DNA from: a bacterium
Lineage (GTDB): Bacteria > Desulfobacterota > DSWW01
NCBI GenBank assembly: GCA_015486285.1
Contig: WFRX01000175.1
Span: 1 to 34,021 of the forward strand
Direction: 5' to 3'
Length of the DNA: 34,021 bases
In this document: piece by piece, positions 16,255 to 23,882 of the stretch
Layout of the letters: each line of letters begins with the position of its first letter
Position numbering within the stretch: position 1 is the stretch's first letter
Notes under the pieces: generated by a model
What the model was told of the DNA's origin: nothing
What the model saw: only the letters and a program-made list of their open reading frames with translations
Databases searched by the model: none
Position numbers and translations under genes: made by a program

Positions 16255-18026
16255 TGCAACTCAAGCCGAAAGCGACGACAATCACGGAAGTCCTGGTCGG
16301 GCTGGAAAACTGTACCCAATACGGGGCCCGGTTCATTTCCCGGGGCGAGGAGCCCACCTACTATCCCTACGAGGAAGTCATCAAGAGAGCCAAGGCGGTC
16401 GCGGGGACCTTACAGGCGGGCGGCCTCAACCCGGGAGACCGCGTCGCGGTCATCCTGCCCACATCGATCCATTTCCTGGATATCTTTCTGGGCACCCAGC
16501 TTGCCGGCGGCATTCCGAGCGCCCTGTATCCCCCCGTCCGTCTGGGAAGGCTGTCCGAGTATTTTCACAGGACCCGCAGGATGCTCGACAAGATCGGTAC
16601 GCGGTTTCTCGTCACCGACAGTCGGATCAAGAAGCTCCTCGGACCCGCCGTGCAGGACGTGGACTGCCTGGAGGACGTGCTCAATGTGGAAAAACTCCTG
16701 ACCGACATGAAGTGGACGCCTCCGAAAGAAGCCGATCCGGACACACCGGCCTTTCTCCAGTTCTCCTCGGGCACAACCCTGGAACCGAAGGCCGTAACGG
16801 TCTCCCACACGAACCTCCTCACCAATCTCGAGATGATGGAGAGCGTTTTCCGGGAATACAGCGAAGAACACTCCCGCTACGGAGGGGTTTGCTGGCTCCC
16901 CCTCTACCATGACATGGGTCTGGTGGGATGTATGTACAACGGCATCTACCACCCGGGAAACGTCACATACATCAGCCCGGAAGTCTTCATCGCAAGACCC
17001 AGGATATGGCTCCGGACCCTTTCCAGGTACAAGGCGGTCATCTCTCCGGCCCCTGACTTCGCTTACGGCCTCTGCCTGAAGAAGATCAGGGACAAGGACC
17101 TGGAGGGTGTCGATCTTTCGAACTGGGAAATCGCACTGAACGGGGCCGAACCGATCAACACGGACGCCATGACGGAGTTCAGCGAGCGGTTCGCCCGGTG
17201 GGGTTTCCGGGCCGAAGCGATGACCCCGGTTTACGGACTCGCCGAAGCGGGTCTCGCCGTGAGCTTTTCCGACTTTCGAAGCCGGCCTCTCCTGACGGAG
17301 TTCGACCGGGACCTTCTTGGTAACCGGGGCAAGGCGGTGCCGGGCAAGGGCCGTGTGCTCCCGGCAGTGGGCCCCCCTTTGCCCGGCCTCGAGGTGGAGA
17401 TCCGGGACGAAGAAGACCGACCTCTGCCCGAAGGATGGGTAGGCAAGATCATGGTGCGGGGCCCTTCCATCACCAGGGGCTTTTTCAACGACCCGGCAAC
17501 CACGTCCCGGACGATCCGGGACGGATGGCTGGACACAGGGGATCTCGGCTTCTTCCACAAGGGAAACCTCTACATCGCGGGACGGGCCAAAGATCTGATC
17601 ATCATCCGCGGGAGGAACTATGCGCCCGAGGAAATCGAGGAATTGGTGCAGGACACGGAGGGCCTTCGGCTCGGCTGCACGATCGCGGTCAGCCACATGA
17701 CCGAGGCCGAGGGCGAGCAGCTGATCGTGCTCGCCGAGAGGGATGCCCGGGCCCAGAGGCCCGAAGAGGAGATCGCGGCAGAGATCCGGGATCGAATCCT
17801 CTCCGGGATATCCCTGACCCCCTACCACGTGCAGATCCTCGAACCGGGCACCCTCCCCCGCACTTCTTCCGGGAAGATGCGGCGGGCGGGCGCTCTCCGT
17901 ATGTTCCTCGAAGGAGAGCTGCTCCCGCCCGAGAAGATGGGCGTTCTGAAGATGTTCAAGGAGGTCGGCAAATCGCAGATCGCCTGGGGACGCTTCTGGC
18001 TCAACAAGAAACGGGGCAAGGAATAG
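16254..18026 (+). CDS. fatty acyl-AMP ligase (FAAL)-type adenylate-forming enzyme
   Basis: This 590-residue protein activates a fatty acid as acyl-AMP and is predicted to pass it to the ACP encoded just upstream. The P-loop region QFSSGTTLEPKAV (169-181) lacks the third Gly of the acyl-CoA synthetase motif, as in FAALs. WLPLYHDMGLVG (214-225) and the later PVYGLAEAGLAVSF are FAAL hallmarks. DTGDLGFF, IIIRGRNYAPEEIEE and the A10-like LPRTSSGK with its catalytic Lys are present. Together these favour FAAL over acyl-CoA ligase. FAALs usually feed polyketide synthases or NRPSs, yet none is in this window. The gene shares one base with the ACP gene. Confidence 0.92.
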   Translation: MQLKPKATTITEVLVGLENCTQYGARFISRGEEPTYYPYEEVIKRAKAVAGTLQAGGLNPGDRVAVILPTSIHFLDIFLGTQLAGGIPSALYPPVRLGRLSEYFHRTRRMLDKIGTRFLVTDSRIKKLLGPAVQDVDCLEDVLNVEKLLTDMKWTPPKEADPDTPAFLQFSSGTTLEPKAVTVSHTNLLTNLEMMESVFREYSEEHSRYGGVCWLPLYHDMGLVGCMYNGIYHPGNVTYISPEVFIARPRIWLRTLSRYKAVISPAPDFAYGLCLKKIRDKDLEGVDLSNWEIALNGAEPINTDAMTEFSERFARWGFRAEAMTPVYGLAEAGLAVSFSDFRSRPLLTEFDRDLLGNRGKAVPGKGRVLPAVGPPLPGLEVEIRDEEDRPLPEGWVGKIMVRGPSITRGFFNDPATTSRTIRDGWLDTGDLGFFHKGNLYIAGRAKDLIIIRGRNYAPEEIEELVQDTEGLRLGCTIAVSHMTEAEGEQLIVLAERDARAQRPEEEIAAEIRDRILSGISLTPYHVQILEPGTLPRTSSGKMRRAGALRMFLEGELLPPEKMGVLKMFKEVGKSQIAWGRFWLNKKRGKE

Positions 18027-18061
18027 CCGCTCCACCCCCGGGAGGTTCGAGGTAAAAGGAG

Positions 18062-18074
18062 CCCCCGCCGGGGG
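18062..18074 (+). other. GC-rich hairpin before the GT2 gene
   Basis: CCCCC-GCC-GGGGG forms a 5-bp stem 13 nt upstream of the GTG start at 18088. It lies just before the AAGGA ribosome-binding site. It has no T-tract, so it is not a standard terminator. It might modulate expression between the FAAL and glycosyltransferase genes. Confidence 0.4.
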
Positions 18075-18087
18075 ACCAAGGAATCCC

Positions 18088-19074
18088 GTGAACGTATCCA
18101 TCCTCATCGTGAACTGGAACACATGTCCGTACCTGAAGCAAGCCCTTCAGTCCATCCGGGAAACCGTGCGGAACATCGAATACGAAGTCGTGGTTGTGGA
18201 CAATGCGTCGCAGGACGGCAGCGCCGCAATGGTTCGCCGCGATTTCCCCTGGGCTCGGCTGATTGAAAACCGGCGGAACCTCGGCTTCGCCCGCGGCAAC
18301 AATCAGGCCTTGTCGGTCGCTCGGGGAGAATGCATCCTCGTGATGAACCCGGACGTGGTCCTCGATCCGCATACCGTCGAGGGCCTGGTCGACTTTGCCG
18401 AAGCCCACCCGGATGTAGCCGTGGTCAGTCCGAAACTGCTCAATCCCGACCGAACCTTCCAGAATTTCTACGGAAGGATTCCCACCCTTTCCACGGTATT
18501 CTTTCTGTACACCCGAATCGGGGGATGGATCGACCGACGCCTGCTCGGAGGGCGGGTGAGGAGGCGGGACCGCTACGAAGCATACGGCGACTTCCAGGAG
18601 GTTCTCTGCTTCAGGGACGGGGGAGCGGGCTTCTCCTGCTCCCTGATTCCCAGGAAAATCATCCAAGAAATCGGGTTCATGGATGAACGATTTCCCGTTT
18701 TCTTCAACGATGGAGACTTCGCGATGCGGCTGTTCCGAGCCGGGTACCGGGCCTGCATCCTCCCTCACGTCAAGGCTGTCCATCACGGCGGCTCATCGGT
18801 CAAGCAGCTCGATCGGCTCGCCTACAACCGGGAGTGGGTCTACGGCCTGCGGGCCTACTACAGAAAGTACCGGGGGATCTTCTACAACCGGGCCATCGAG
18901 GCCGTCCTCTCCCTGAACGCTATCCTCGAGGCCCTGGAAAACGGCAGGGGGGTCCTTCGAAGGGGCCAACCCCTCCGTTCCCTCTTCGAGCCTTTCCTTC
19001 ATTTCTCCAAGGCCCTTTCTTACCGGCCCCTAATCGCGCGCAGCCACATCTATCGGCTGCCCCCGGAAGCCTGA
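18088..19074 (+). CDS. family 2 glycosyltransferase (rhamnosyltransferase-like)
   Basis: This 328-residue protein starts with GTG behind AAGGA. It shows the GT-A fold of family 2: VSILIVNWN at the N-terminus, VVVDNASQDGS with Asp38, NLGFARGNNQAL, and the metal-binding NPDVV with Asp89 in place of DxD. Central GGAGFSCSLIPR and DERFPVFFNDGDFAMRL are typical of the WbbL/rhamnosyltransferase group, which adds sugars to lipid-linked or glycolipid acceptors. It has no obvious transmembrane helix. Together with the GT1 enzyme at 2767 it gives the cluster two glycosyltransferases of different fold, consistent with a product carrying more than one sugar. Confidence 0.9.
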   Translation: MNVSILIVNWNTCPYLKQALQSIRETVRNIEYEVVVVDNASQDGSAAMVRRDFPWARLIENRRNLGFARGNNQALSVARGECILVMNPDVVLDPHTVEGLVDFAEAHPDVAVVSPKLLNPDRTFQNFYGRIPTLSTVFFLYTRIGGWIDRRLLGGRVRRRDRYEAYGDFQEVLCFRDGGAGFSCSLIPRKIIQEIGFMDERFPVFFNDGDFAMRLFRAGYRACILPHVKAVHHGGSSVKQLDRLAYNREWVYGLRAYYRKYRGIFYNRAIEAVLSLNAILEALENGRGVLRRGQPLRSLFEPFLHFSKALSYRPLIARSHIYRLPPEA

Positions 19075-19079
19075 AGGCC

Positions 19080-19376
19080 TCACATCTTCGCTTCGACGCT
19101 CCGGATCTTGTCCTCGCCGCTCTGCTCCCTGTCGGTCCGCGTGCCGAACCGCATACTGGAGCTGATCCGGGGGACACCCATCTGATGCAGCCTCTCGTGA
19201 ACCTCGCGAACGGCGTCCATCACCTCCTCCCACTCTCCCTCCAGGTTCGTCCCGTAGGCGTGCAGCCTCGGGTTGAGCCCCCTTCTCTCCAGGATCTTTT
19301 CCGCCTCTGCCACATAGGATGAAACGGAAACGCCTTTCCCCAGCGGTACGACACAAAGATCCGCGATGACTCGCAT
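19080..19376 (-). CDS. MTH1187-family thiamine-binding-like protein
   Basis: This 98-residue - strand protein matches the MTH1187/YkoF-like family: RVIADLCVVPLGKGVSVSSYVAEAEKIL at the start, then LHAYGTNLEGEWEEVMDAVREVHERL. The family forms a ferredoxin-like fold that binds thiamine or its pyrimidine part in some members. The start codon follows a perfect AAGGAGG about 5 nt upstream (on the - strand). It is convergent with the GT2 gene, only 5 nt apart, and divergent from the GGDEF gene, so it is probably a single-gene unit unrelated to the cluster on its left. Confidence 0.85.
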   Translation of the reverse strand: MRVIADLCVVPLGKGVSVSSYVAEAEKILERRGLNPRLHAYGTNLEGEWEEVMDAVREVHERLHQMGVPRISSSMRFGTRTDREQSGEDKIRSVEAKM

Positions 19377-19481
19377 AGGAACCTCCTTTCTTCCCCGTCA
19401 AGAATCTTCCCAAATAATCCGAAAATATTCTAGAAGGCTGTTGCGAGGCCGAAACGAAGAAAAAAGACAAAGCCGGATCGA

Positions 19482-22400
19482 ATGCCCCCCACAAGAGACG
19501 TCGACGAACTCATCGCCCTTGCCTACCGGGACGACCTGACAGGCCTGTACAACCGCAGGTATTTCCGCGAAACCCTTACAAGGCCCCTGGACGAGGCCCC
19601 GGACCAGGCCCCCTACAGCTTTCTTCTTGTGGACATCGATTTTTTCAAAGATATCAACGATTCGTACGGGCACCAAACCGGCGACCACGTACTCGTCACG
19701 GTGGCCCATCTCCTCTCCGACTCCCTGGAAGGGGAAGAAGCCGCCGTCCGGTACGCGGGAGACGAATTCATCCTGTTCCTTCCCGGATCGGACGGGGACG
19801 CCGCGCTTCAGAAGGCCGGCAAAATCGTGGAGACCATCCAGAAGCGGGCCCTTCCCCTGAACGGGCGCAACGAATACATCCAGCTCACCCTATCCATCGG
19901 CGCCGCCTCCTTCCCTGCGCACGGCGACAGCTGGGAAAAGATCATAGAAAAGGCCGACCAGGGACTCTATGCGGCAAAACAGAAAGGCCGGAACCAGGCT
20001 TCTCCGCCCCCGGAGGACGGAATCGGCATCCTGCGGGGGGATGATCTGTCCAACCTCTTTCCCTGCGCCAGATACATCGGCCGGGACGAACCCCTGGAGG
20101 AGATCCTTGCGCTGCTCGACCGGCACAAGGCATCCCGATCATCGGGCCCGCCTTCCTTCTCCCTGTGCACAGGGGACCGGGGCTCGGGAAAGAGCCGCTT
20201 TCTTCAGGAAACCGGCAAGGCCGCCGAGGAGATCGGATACTGTGTATTGCGGCTCTTCGGGTCGGAGCAGCTCAAGGAACTCCCCTATGGGGCCTTGATC
20301 AAGGGATTGCTCGAGCGCTTCAGCAACATGGGCAAGCTTCGCGAACACCTGGGCGCCTCCCTGCAGGCGCCGGATGAATCGCTCTGGGAAGCGCTCTTCA
20401 CCGGCGCCCAGACCGCTCCGGAAACCTTGTCCGCCGAAGCCGCCGGCCATTTTCTGCTTCGGACGATGAGGTCTATCGAAAAAAAGAGCCCCCTCGTCCT
20501 TCTCATCGACGACGCCGATCTCCTGGATCCCCCTCTGGTCGCCCTCCTGCAGTCCTTGCACAGGGCGGAAGACGACGGCGTCAGCCCCTTCGTCCTCATG
20601 GCTGTCTCGGAAGATCATATCTCCTTTGAACCGCCGCCGTCGCATGCGCCCAACGGGCACCCCCCCTCTGCCGTCTTTTTCGGTATGTCGCTACCTGTCA
20701 TCGAGATGCGGCCCTTCCGGGGAGAGGACGTGGAAGAGATGGTACGAACCGTCTTTCCGACCCTCCGCGTGAATCCTCTCTTCCACACGGAACTGCTCCT
20801 CCAGACCCACGGAAACCCGTCGCATATTGAGGAAGCATTGAAATATCTGATTCAGACCGGCGACCTCGTCTATCACCGAAGCGCCTGGCGATGGGAGGGA
20901 GACGGCCTTCACGACCTTCCGGACACCCTCGAATCTCTCCTGGAAAACAGGCTGTGTACCCTTGACCCGGAAGTACGCACCCTCCTGGAAAAGGCGTCGA
21001 TGATGGGCCCTGACATTGAACCGGAACTCATCCAGAAGCTCGAGCAGTCCAATGAGGGGCACCTGTGGGATCTTTTGGACAAGGCGCGCAAGTTCGGCGT
21101 CCTGCAGTCGAGCTCCCGCTGGGAGTACAGCGATCTTCGGTTCAGCTCGAGAACGGCGCAAGAGGTTTCGTACGACCAGGTCCCCGAGGAGGACCGGATC
21201 ACCTGGCATCTCCAGATGGCAAGGCTCTTCGAATCCCTTCGCCAGAAACCGAACCTTCTGCAACTCGGTCCGCTGCTCTACCACGCAGAGATGGCGGGCC
21301 TGCAGACAGAGCTGCAGACCATCCGGGAAAAATTCAGCCTCCTCACGACGCCCGACCAGGCCGCTGTGTTGAGCGCTCCCGCGAGAAAGAGGAAACGGGC
21401 CGGCCCCATTCAGCACAGCCCGATCCCCCAAGAGGGGTGGCACCACATTCACTCCCTGTTCCATCTCCTGCGTGCCGCCATACAAAACCTTCGTCTGTAC
21501 CCCGAAACCAGCCAGGCCGTTTCGACGGCCTGCCAAAGGCTGCTCGACGGACTGAACGGCGTCTTCGAGATCACGGACTCTGTCCACCTCTCCGAGGCGG
21601 ACGGCGTCGTCCTCGTCAATGGGGAACCCCCTCCCTGGAAGGGAGAGGAAAGGGTCGCCGCTGAAGGATTCTACCGGTTTCTTGCCGACGCGAGTTTGAA
21701 AGACATGTCCTTTCAAAAGGGATTGACCCTCGCCGAACTCAAGGCCTTCTTGAGCACCTGGAATTCGGTCCTCACCGAGTCCCTCGACCCGAACGCGCAA
21801 TGGGATGCCTTCGAAGACCGCGAGGAGGTGGAACATGTCCGGGTCAATGCGAAGATCTATGTCGCTGTTTCCGATGCAAATGTCTACGTGGACGGCCCGA
21901 TCGTCCTGTCTTCCGAGCCTTCGGAAAACCCGATCGAAGACCTGTCCAAGCTCCTCGGCTCGCTGGAGTCAAAGATCCTTCCTTTCCAAGAGGCTGCCGG
22001 TGGAGTGACGGTCGACCCGGAAGAGGTCGAGGGCCTTGTCGCGCTCCTGGAAAAGGCCCGCGAACTCCTGCCCGCCCTCCGCGAGGGGGTCTCCAAGGCC
22101 GGAGACCGGTCCGGCGGAGCTGCGGACAGGCCGCCGACCGGGACGGAAAAGGCCGACGGGAAGGGACCGCCCGGAGAAGATACACCGCCCCCGACCGAAA
22201 GGAAGGATTTCGATCCCCTGAGTGAAGATGACGTCCGGTGCCTGCTGGCGGACATCCTGTCCGGAGAGCCCCATCGCGAGGCCGTCGGCTATCAACGAAT
22301 CTCCCAGCAAGGGCCTCGGGCCTCGGACTCTCTCTATTTCTTCCTCTCCCAGACCGACGACGCCCATGCAGGACGTATCTGCGCGCGCTTCCTGCAGTCT

Positions 22401-23075
22401 TTTGCCCCCGACCTCGCGAAACGAGTCCTGGAAGACGTGGAAAGCCGTACAGGCCCGTCCGTCAAGCTTCGACTCCTCCAGTACGCAGCGCCTGTCCTCG
22501 AGGAAACAGCCTGGCGGGCCGTCCTCATGGCCGCCCTGCAACAGGATGAGGAGGCCCCAATGCGGGAGGCCCTCCACCAGTTGGAAACACAATTTCCCGC
22601 GGAGGCGTGCGGGCTTCTCCTGGAGGCCCTGCCCGGCTGTCCGCCCGGCTTCCGCTATGAGATCTGTCTCTCCCTCGGAAAGATCGGCGACCCACGGTGC
22701 CTCCCCGAACTGCTCGGGTATCTGGACAAGGCTGTCGAACGACGGGACAGGGCGGACGATCGATTCTGTGAAGGGATTTGCCATGCCCTGGGCCATTTCA
22801 ATGACCCGCAAGTCATCCGGAAGCTCGGCCTTCTCCTCTCCTCGAACGGAAGGCTCCCCTGGCGCAAAAAGCGCGTGAACCCTGCCTTGCGCAAGGCCTC
22901 CCTGACGGCCCTGGTAAAGATCGGGGGGAACGCCGTCTACGCGGTGTTGAAAAAGCATGAACATGACAAGGATCCGTGGATTCGCTTCCGGGCAAAGCGG
23001 TTCCTGGAAGGGTCCCCCTCCTTCCATCCCTCCGTTCAGCGAAACGACCCGGGCCCCCATCCCGAAGTCCTTTGA
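19482..23075 (+). CDS. GGDEF domain, STAND-type ATPase and HEAT-like repeat fusion
   Basis: This 1,197-residue cytoplasmic protein begins directly with a GGDEF domain (about 10-170) that has DDLTGLYNRRYF, DIDFFKDIND and the signature as AGDEF (92-96). The inhibitory RxxD site upstream of the signature is absent (Glu at both positions). AGDEF variants can be active, so c-di-GMP synthesis is possible but uncertain. An AAA_16/STAND ATPase follows, with Walker A GDRGSGKS at 231-238 and Walker B LVLLIDDAD at 338-346. Next come winged-helix-like and helical regions, a domain containing LRAAIQNLRLYPETSQ, a Pro/Gly-rich linker near residues 865-905, and C-terminal HEAT-like repeats. No receiver or membrane sensor domain is visible. 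Confidence 0.88.
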   Translation: MPPTRDVDELIALAYRDDLTGLYNRRYFRETLTRPLDEAPDQAPYSFLLVDIDFFKDINDSYGHQTGDHVLVTVAHLLSDSLEGEEAAVRYAGDEFILFLPGSDGDAALQKAGKIVETIQKRALPLNGRNEYIQLTLSIGAASFPAHGDSWEKIIEKADQGLYAAKQKGRNQASPPPEDGIGILRGDDLSNLFPCARYIGRDEPLEEILALLDRHKASRSSGPPSFSLCTGDRGSGKSRFLQETGKAAEEIGYCVLRLFGSEQLKELPYGALIKGLLERFSNMGKLREHLGASLQAPDESLWEALFTGAQTAPETLSAEAAGHFLLRTMRSIEKKSPLVLLIDDADLLDPPLVALLQSLHRAEDDGVSPFVLMAVSEDHISFEPPPSHAPNGHPPSAVFFGMSLPVIEMRPFRGEDVEEMVRTVFPTLRVNPLFHTELLLQTHGNPSHIEEALKYLIQTGDLVYHRSAWRWEGDGLHDLPDTLESLLENRLCTLDPEVRTLLEKASMMGPDIEPELIQKLEQSNEGHLWDLLDKARKFGVLQSSSRWEYSDLRFSSRTAQEVSYDQVPEEDRITWHLQMARLFESLRQKPNLLQLGPLLYHAEMAGLQTELQTIREKFSLLTTPDQAAVLSAPARKRKRAGPIQHSPIPQEGWHHIHSLFHLLRAAIQNLRLYPETSQAVSTACQRLLDGLNGVFEITDSVHLSEADGVVLVNGEPPPWKGEERVAAEGFYRFLADASLKDMSFQKGLTLAELKAFLSTWNSVLTESLDPNAQWDAFEDREEVEHVRVNAKIYVAVSDANVYVDGPIVLSSEPSENPIEDLSKLLGSLESKILPFQEAAGGVTVDPEEVEGLVALLEKARELLPALREGVSKAGDRSGGAADRPPTGTEKADGKGPPGEDTPPPTERKDFDPLSEDDVRCLLADILSGEPHREAVGYQRISQQGPRASDSLYFFLSQTDDAHAGRICARFLQSFAPDLAKRVLEDVESRTGPSVKLRLLQYAAPVLEETAWRAVLMAALQQDEEAPMREALHQLETQFPAEACGLLLEALPGCPPGFRYEICLSLGKIGDPRCLPELLGYLDKAVERRDRADDRFCEGICHALGHFNDPQVIRKLGLLLSSNGRLPWRKKRVNPALRKASLTALVKIGGNAVYAVLKKHEHDKDPWIRFRAKRFLEGSPSFHPSVQRNDPGPHPEVL

Positions 23076-23089
23076 TCCGGTCATGTGAC

Positions 23090-23125
23090 ACGGCCGGAAG
23101 CCGCATTCGCCTTGCATTCGGCCGT
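23090..23125 (+). terminator. possible terminator hairpin after the GGDEF-ATPase gene
   Basis: A 7-bp inverted repeat, ACGGCCG (23090-23096) and CGGCCGT (23119-23125), lies 15 nt after the stop codon. The 22-nt loop is long and no T-run follows, so it could be a rho-dependent or RNA-stabilising element rather than an intrinsic terminator. Confidence 0.35.
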
Positions 23126-23154
23126 CCGAAATGATCCGTCTTCCTGTCCGACCC

Positions 23155-23183
23155 TTGGCAACTCCGGTAATGTCTGATATGAA
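23155..23183 (+). promoter_or_regulatory. candidate sigma-70 promoter for the small secreted protein
   Basis: TTGGCA (23155-23160) is spaced 17 bp from TATGAA (23178-23183). That matches 5 of 6 and 4 of 6 consensus bases. Transcription would begin near 23190 and give a leader of about 160 nt. Confidence 0.5.
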
Positions 23184-23208
23184 TGGGGTAGGAATTCCCG
23201 CCGGAGCG

Positions 23209-23295
23209 CACTCTCAGGGGAATCGGCTCGAGAATAAGCCTCCGGCACGAGAAAAACAGCCGCCTCTCCGATTCGGCTGAAAGCTGACGGGAGTG
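23209..23295 (+). ncRNA. candidate structured mRNA leader element (nested stems, possible pseudoknot)
   Basis: Between the candidate promoter and the gene at 23352, CACTCTC (23209-23215) can pair with GGGAGTG (23289-23295, one G-U). Inside, CAGCCG (23257-23262) pairs with CGGCTG (23274-23279). The intervening loop contains CCGATT, which can pair with AATCGG (23221-23226), making a pseudoknot. I could not match this to a known riboswitch class. Chance pairing in GC-rich DNA is a real alternative. Confidence 0.3.
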
Positions 23296-23351
23296 TCCAC
23301 ACGGTCACCTGGAAGATTCCGGGTCCCACAGGAGCAAAAGGAGGGTCCGTC

Positions 23352-23741
23352 ATGAAAAAATACCTCTCTGTCCTTGTGATCGGCCTTCTCGTGATCACCC
23401 TTCTCCCTTCCATGGCATTCGCCGGTGAAAAAGAGGTGTTGACCGCCCTTGAAAACATCCGGAAGGCCCTGGATACGGGCGTTCCGGAGCCCGTAAACGA
23501 AACCCTCGACAAGCTCGTCTCAGAGGCGAAGGCAGCGATCGAGGCGAACGAAAAGGCCGGCGGCGGGGATGAACAATTCACGGTGAATGCACGAAAGTCC
23601 CTGGACTATTTCGAACGTATCGTACAGATGATCGAAATGGGATCCGCCCCCTTCCAGGCGGACAGAACCCAGGCGGACAAGTTTCTCATCGAGGCCTTTC
23701 GGGTTCACCGGGAAACCGCTCGCGAGGAAGCCGGGCCTTGA
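23352..23741 (+). CDS. small secreted helical protein of unknown function
   Basis: This 129-residue protein has a textbook Sec signal peptide: MKK, then a hydrophobic core to about residue 20, with cleavage after AFA (22-24). The mature 105 residues are helical and charged, without Cys, and have the pattern KEVLTALENIRKALD...VNETLDKLVSEAKAAIEANEKAGGG, so coiled-coil-like interactions are possible. The ATG follows AAAAGGAGGG, a very strong ribosome-binding site, so high translation is expected. Its own promoter and a long leader appear to precede it. The periplasmic function is unknown. It precedes the outer-membrane factor gene by 141 nt, but a hairpin lies between them. Confidence 0.82.
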   Translation: MKKYLSVLVIGLLVITLLPSMAFAGEKEVLTALENIRKALDTGVPEPVNETLDKLVSEAKAAIEANEKAGGGDEQFTVNARKSLDYFERIVQMIEMGSAPFQADRTQADKFLIEAFRVHRETAREEAGP

Positions 23742-23775
23742 CTCTCATGACACCGAACAGTCCCCTGAATGCACA

Positions 23776-23800
23776 GCCCGGCGATGGGCGCTTGCCGGGC
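23776..23800 (+). terminator. GC-rich hairpin after the small secreted protein gene
   Basis: GCCCGGC (23776-23782) and GCCGGGC (23794-23800) form a perfect 7-bp stem with an 11-nt loop, 35 nt after the stop codon. No run of T follows, so termination efficiency is doubtful. It may separate this gene from the outer-membrane factor gene. Confidence 0.4.
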
Positions 23801-23882
23801 GGATTCTCTATGAAGAGTCGCCGCGTTACGTATGGTTCCCGCTGCACAATGCATACCCCCCTTGTATCGGAGTGATCGAACG

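Noticed and set aside
16410..18122. 570-residue - strand open frame
   Set aside because: It is a shadow of the FAAL gene, common in GC-rich DNA, with no recognisable domain.
23196..23245. Glycine-riboswitch-like string (CGCCGGAGCGCACTCTCAGG)
   Set aside because: Part of it resembles the conserved core of glycine aptamers, but the upstream GAGAG stem strand and the rest of the consensus are missing and the downstream gene is not a glycine gene. I kept only the neutral call of a structured leader.
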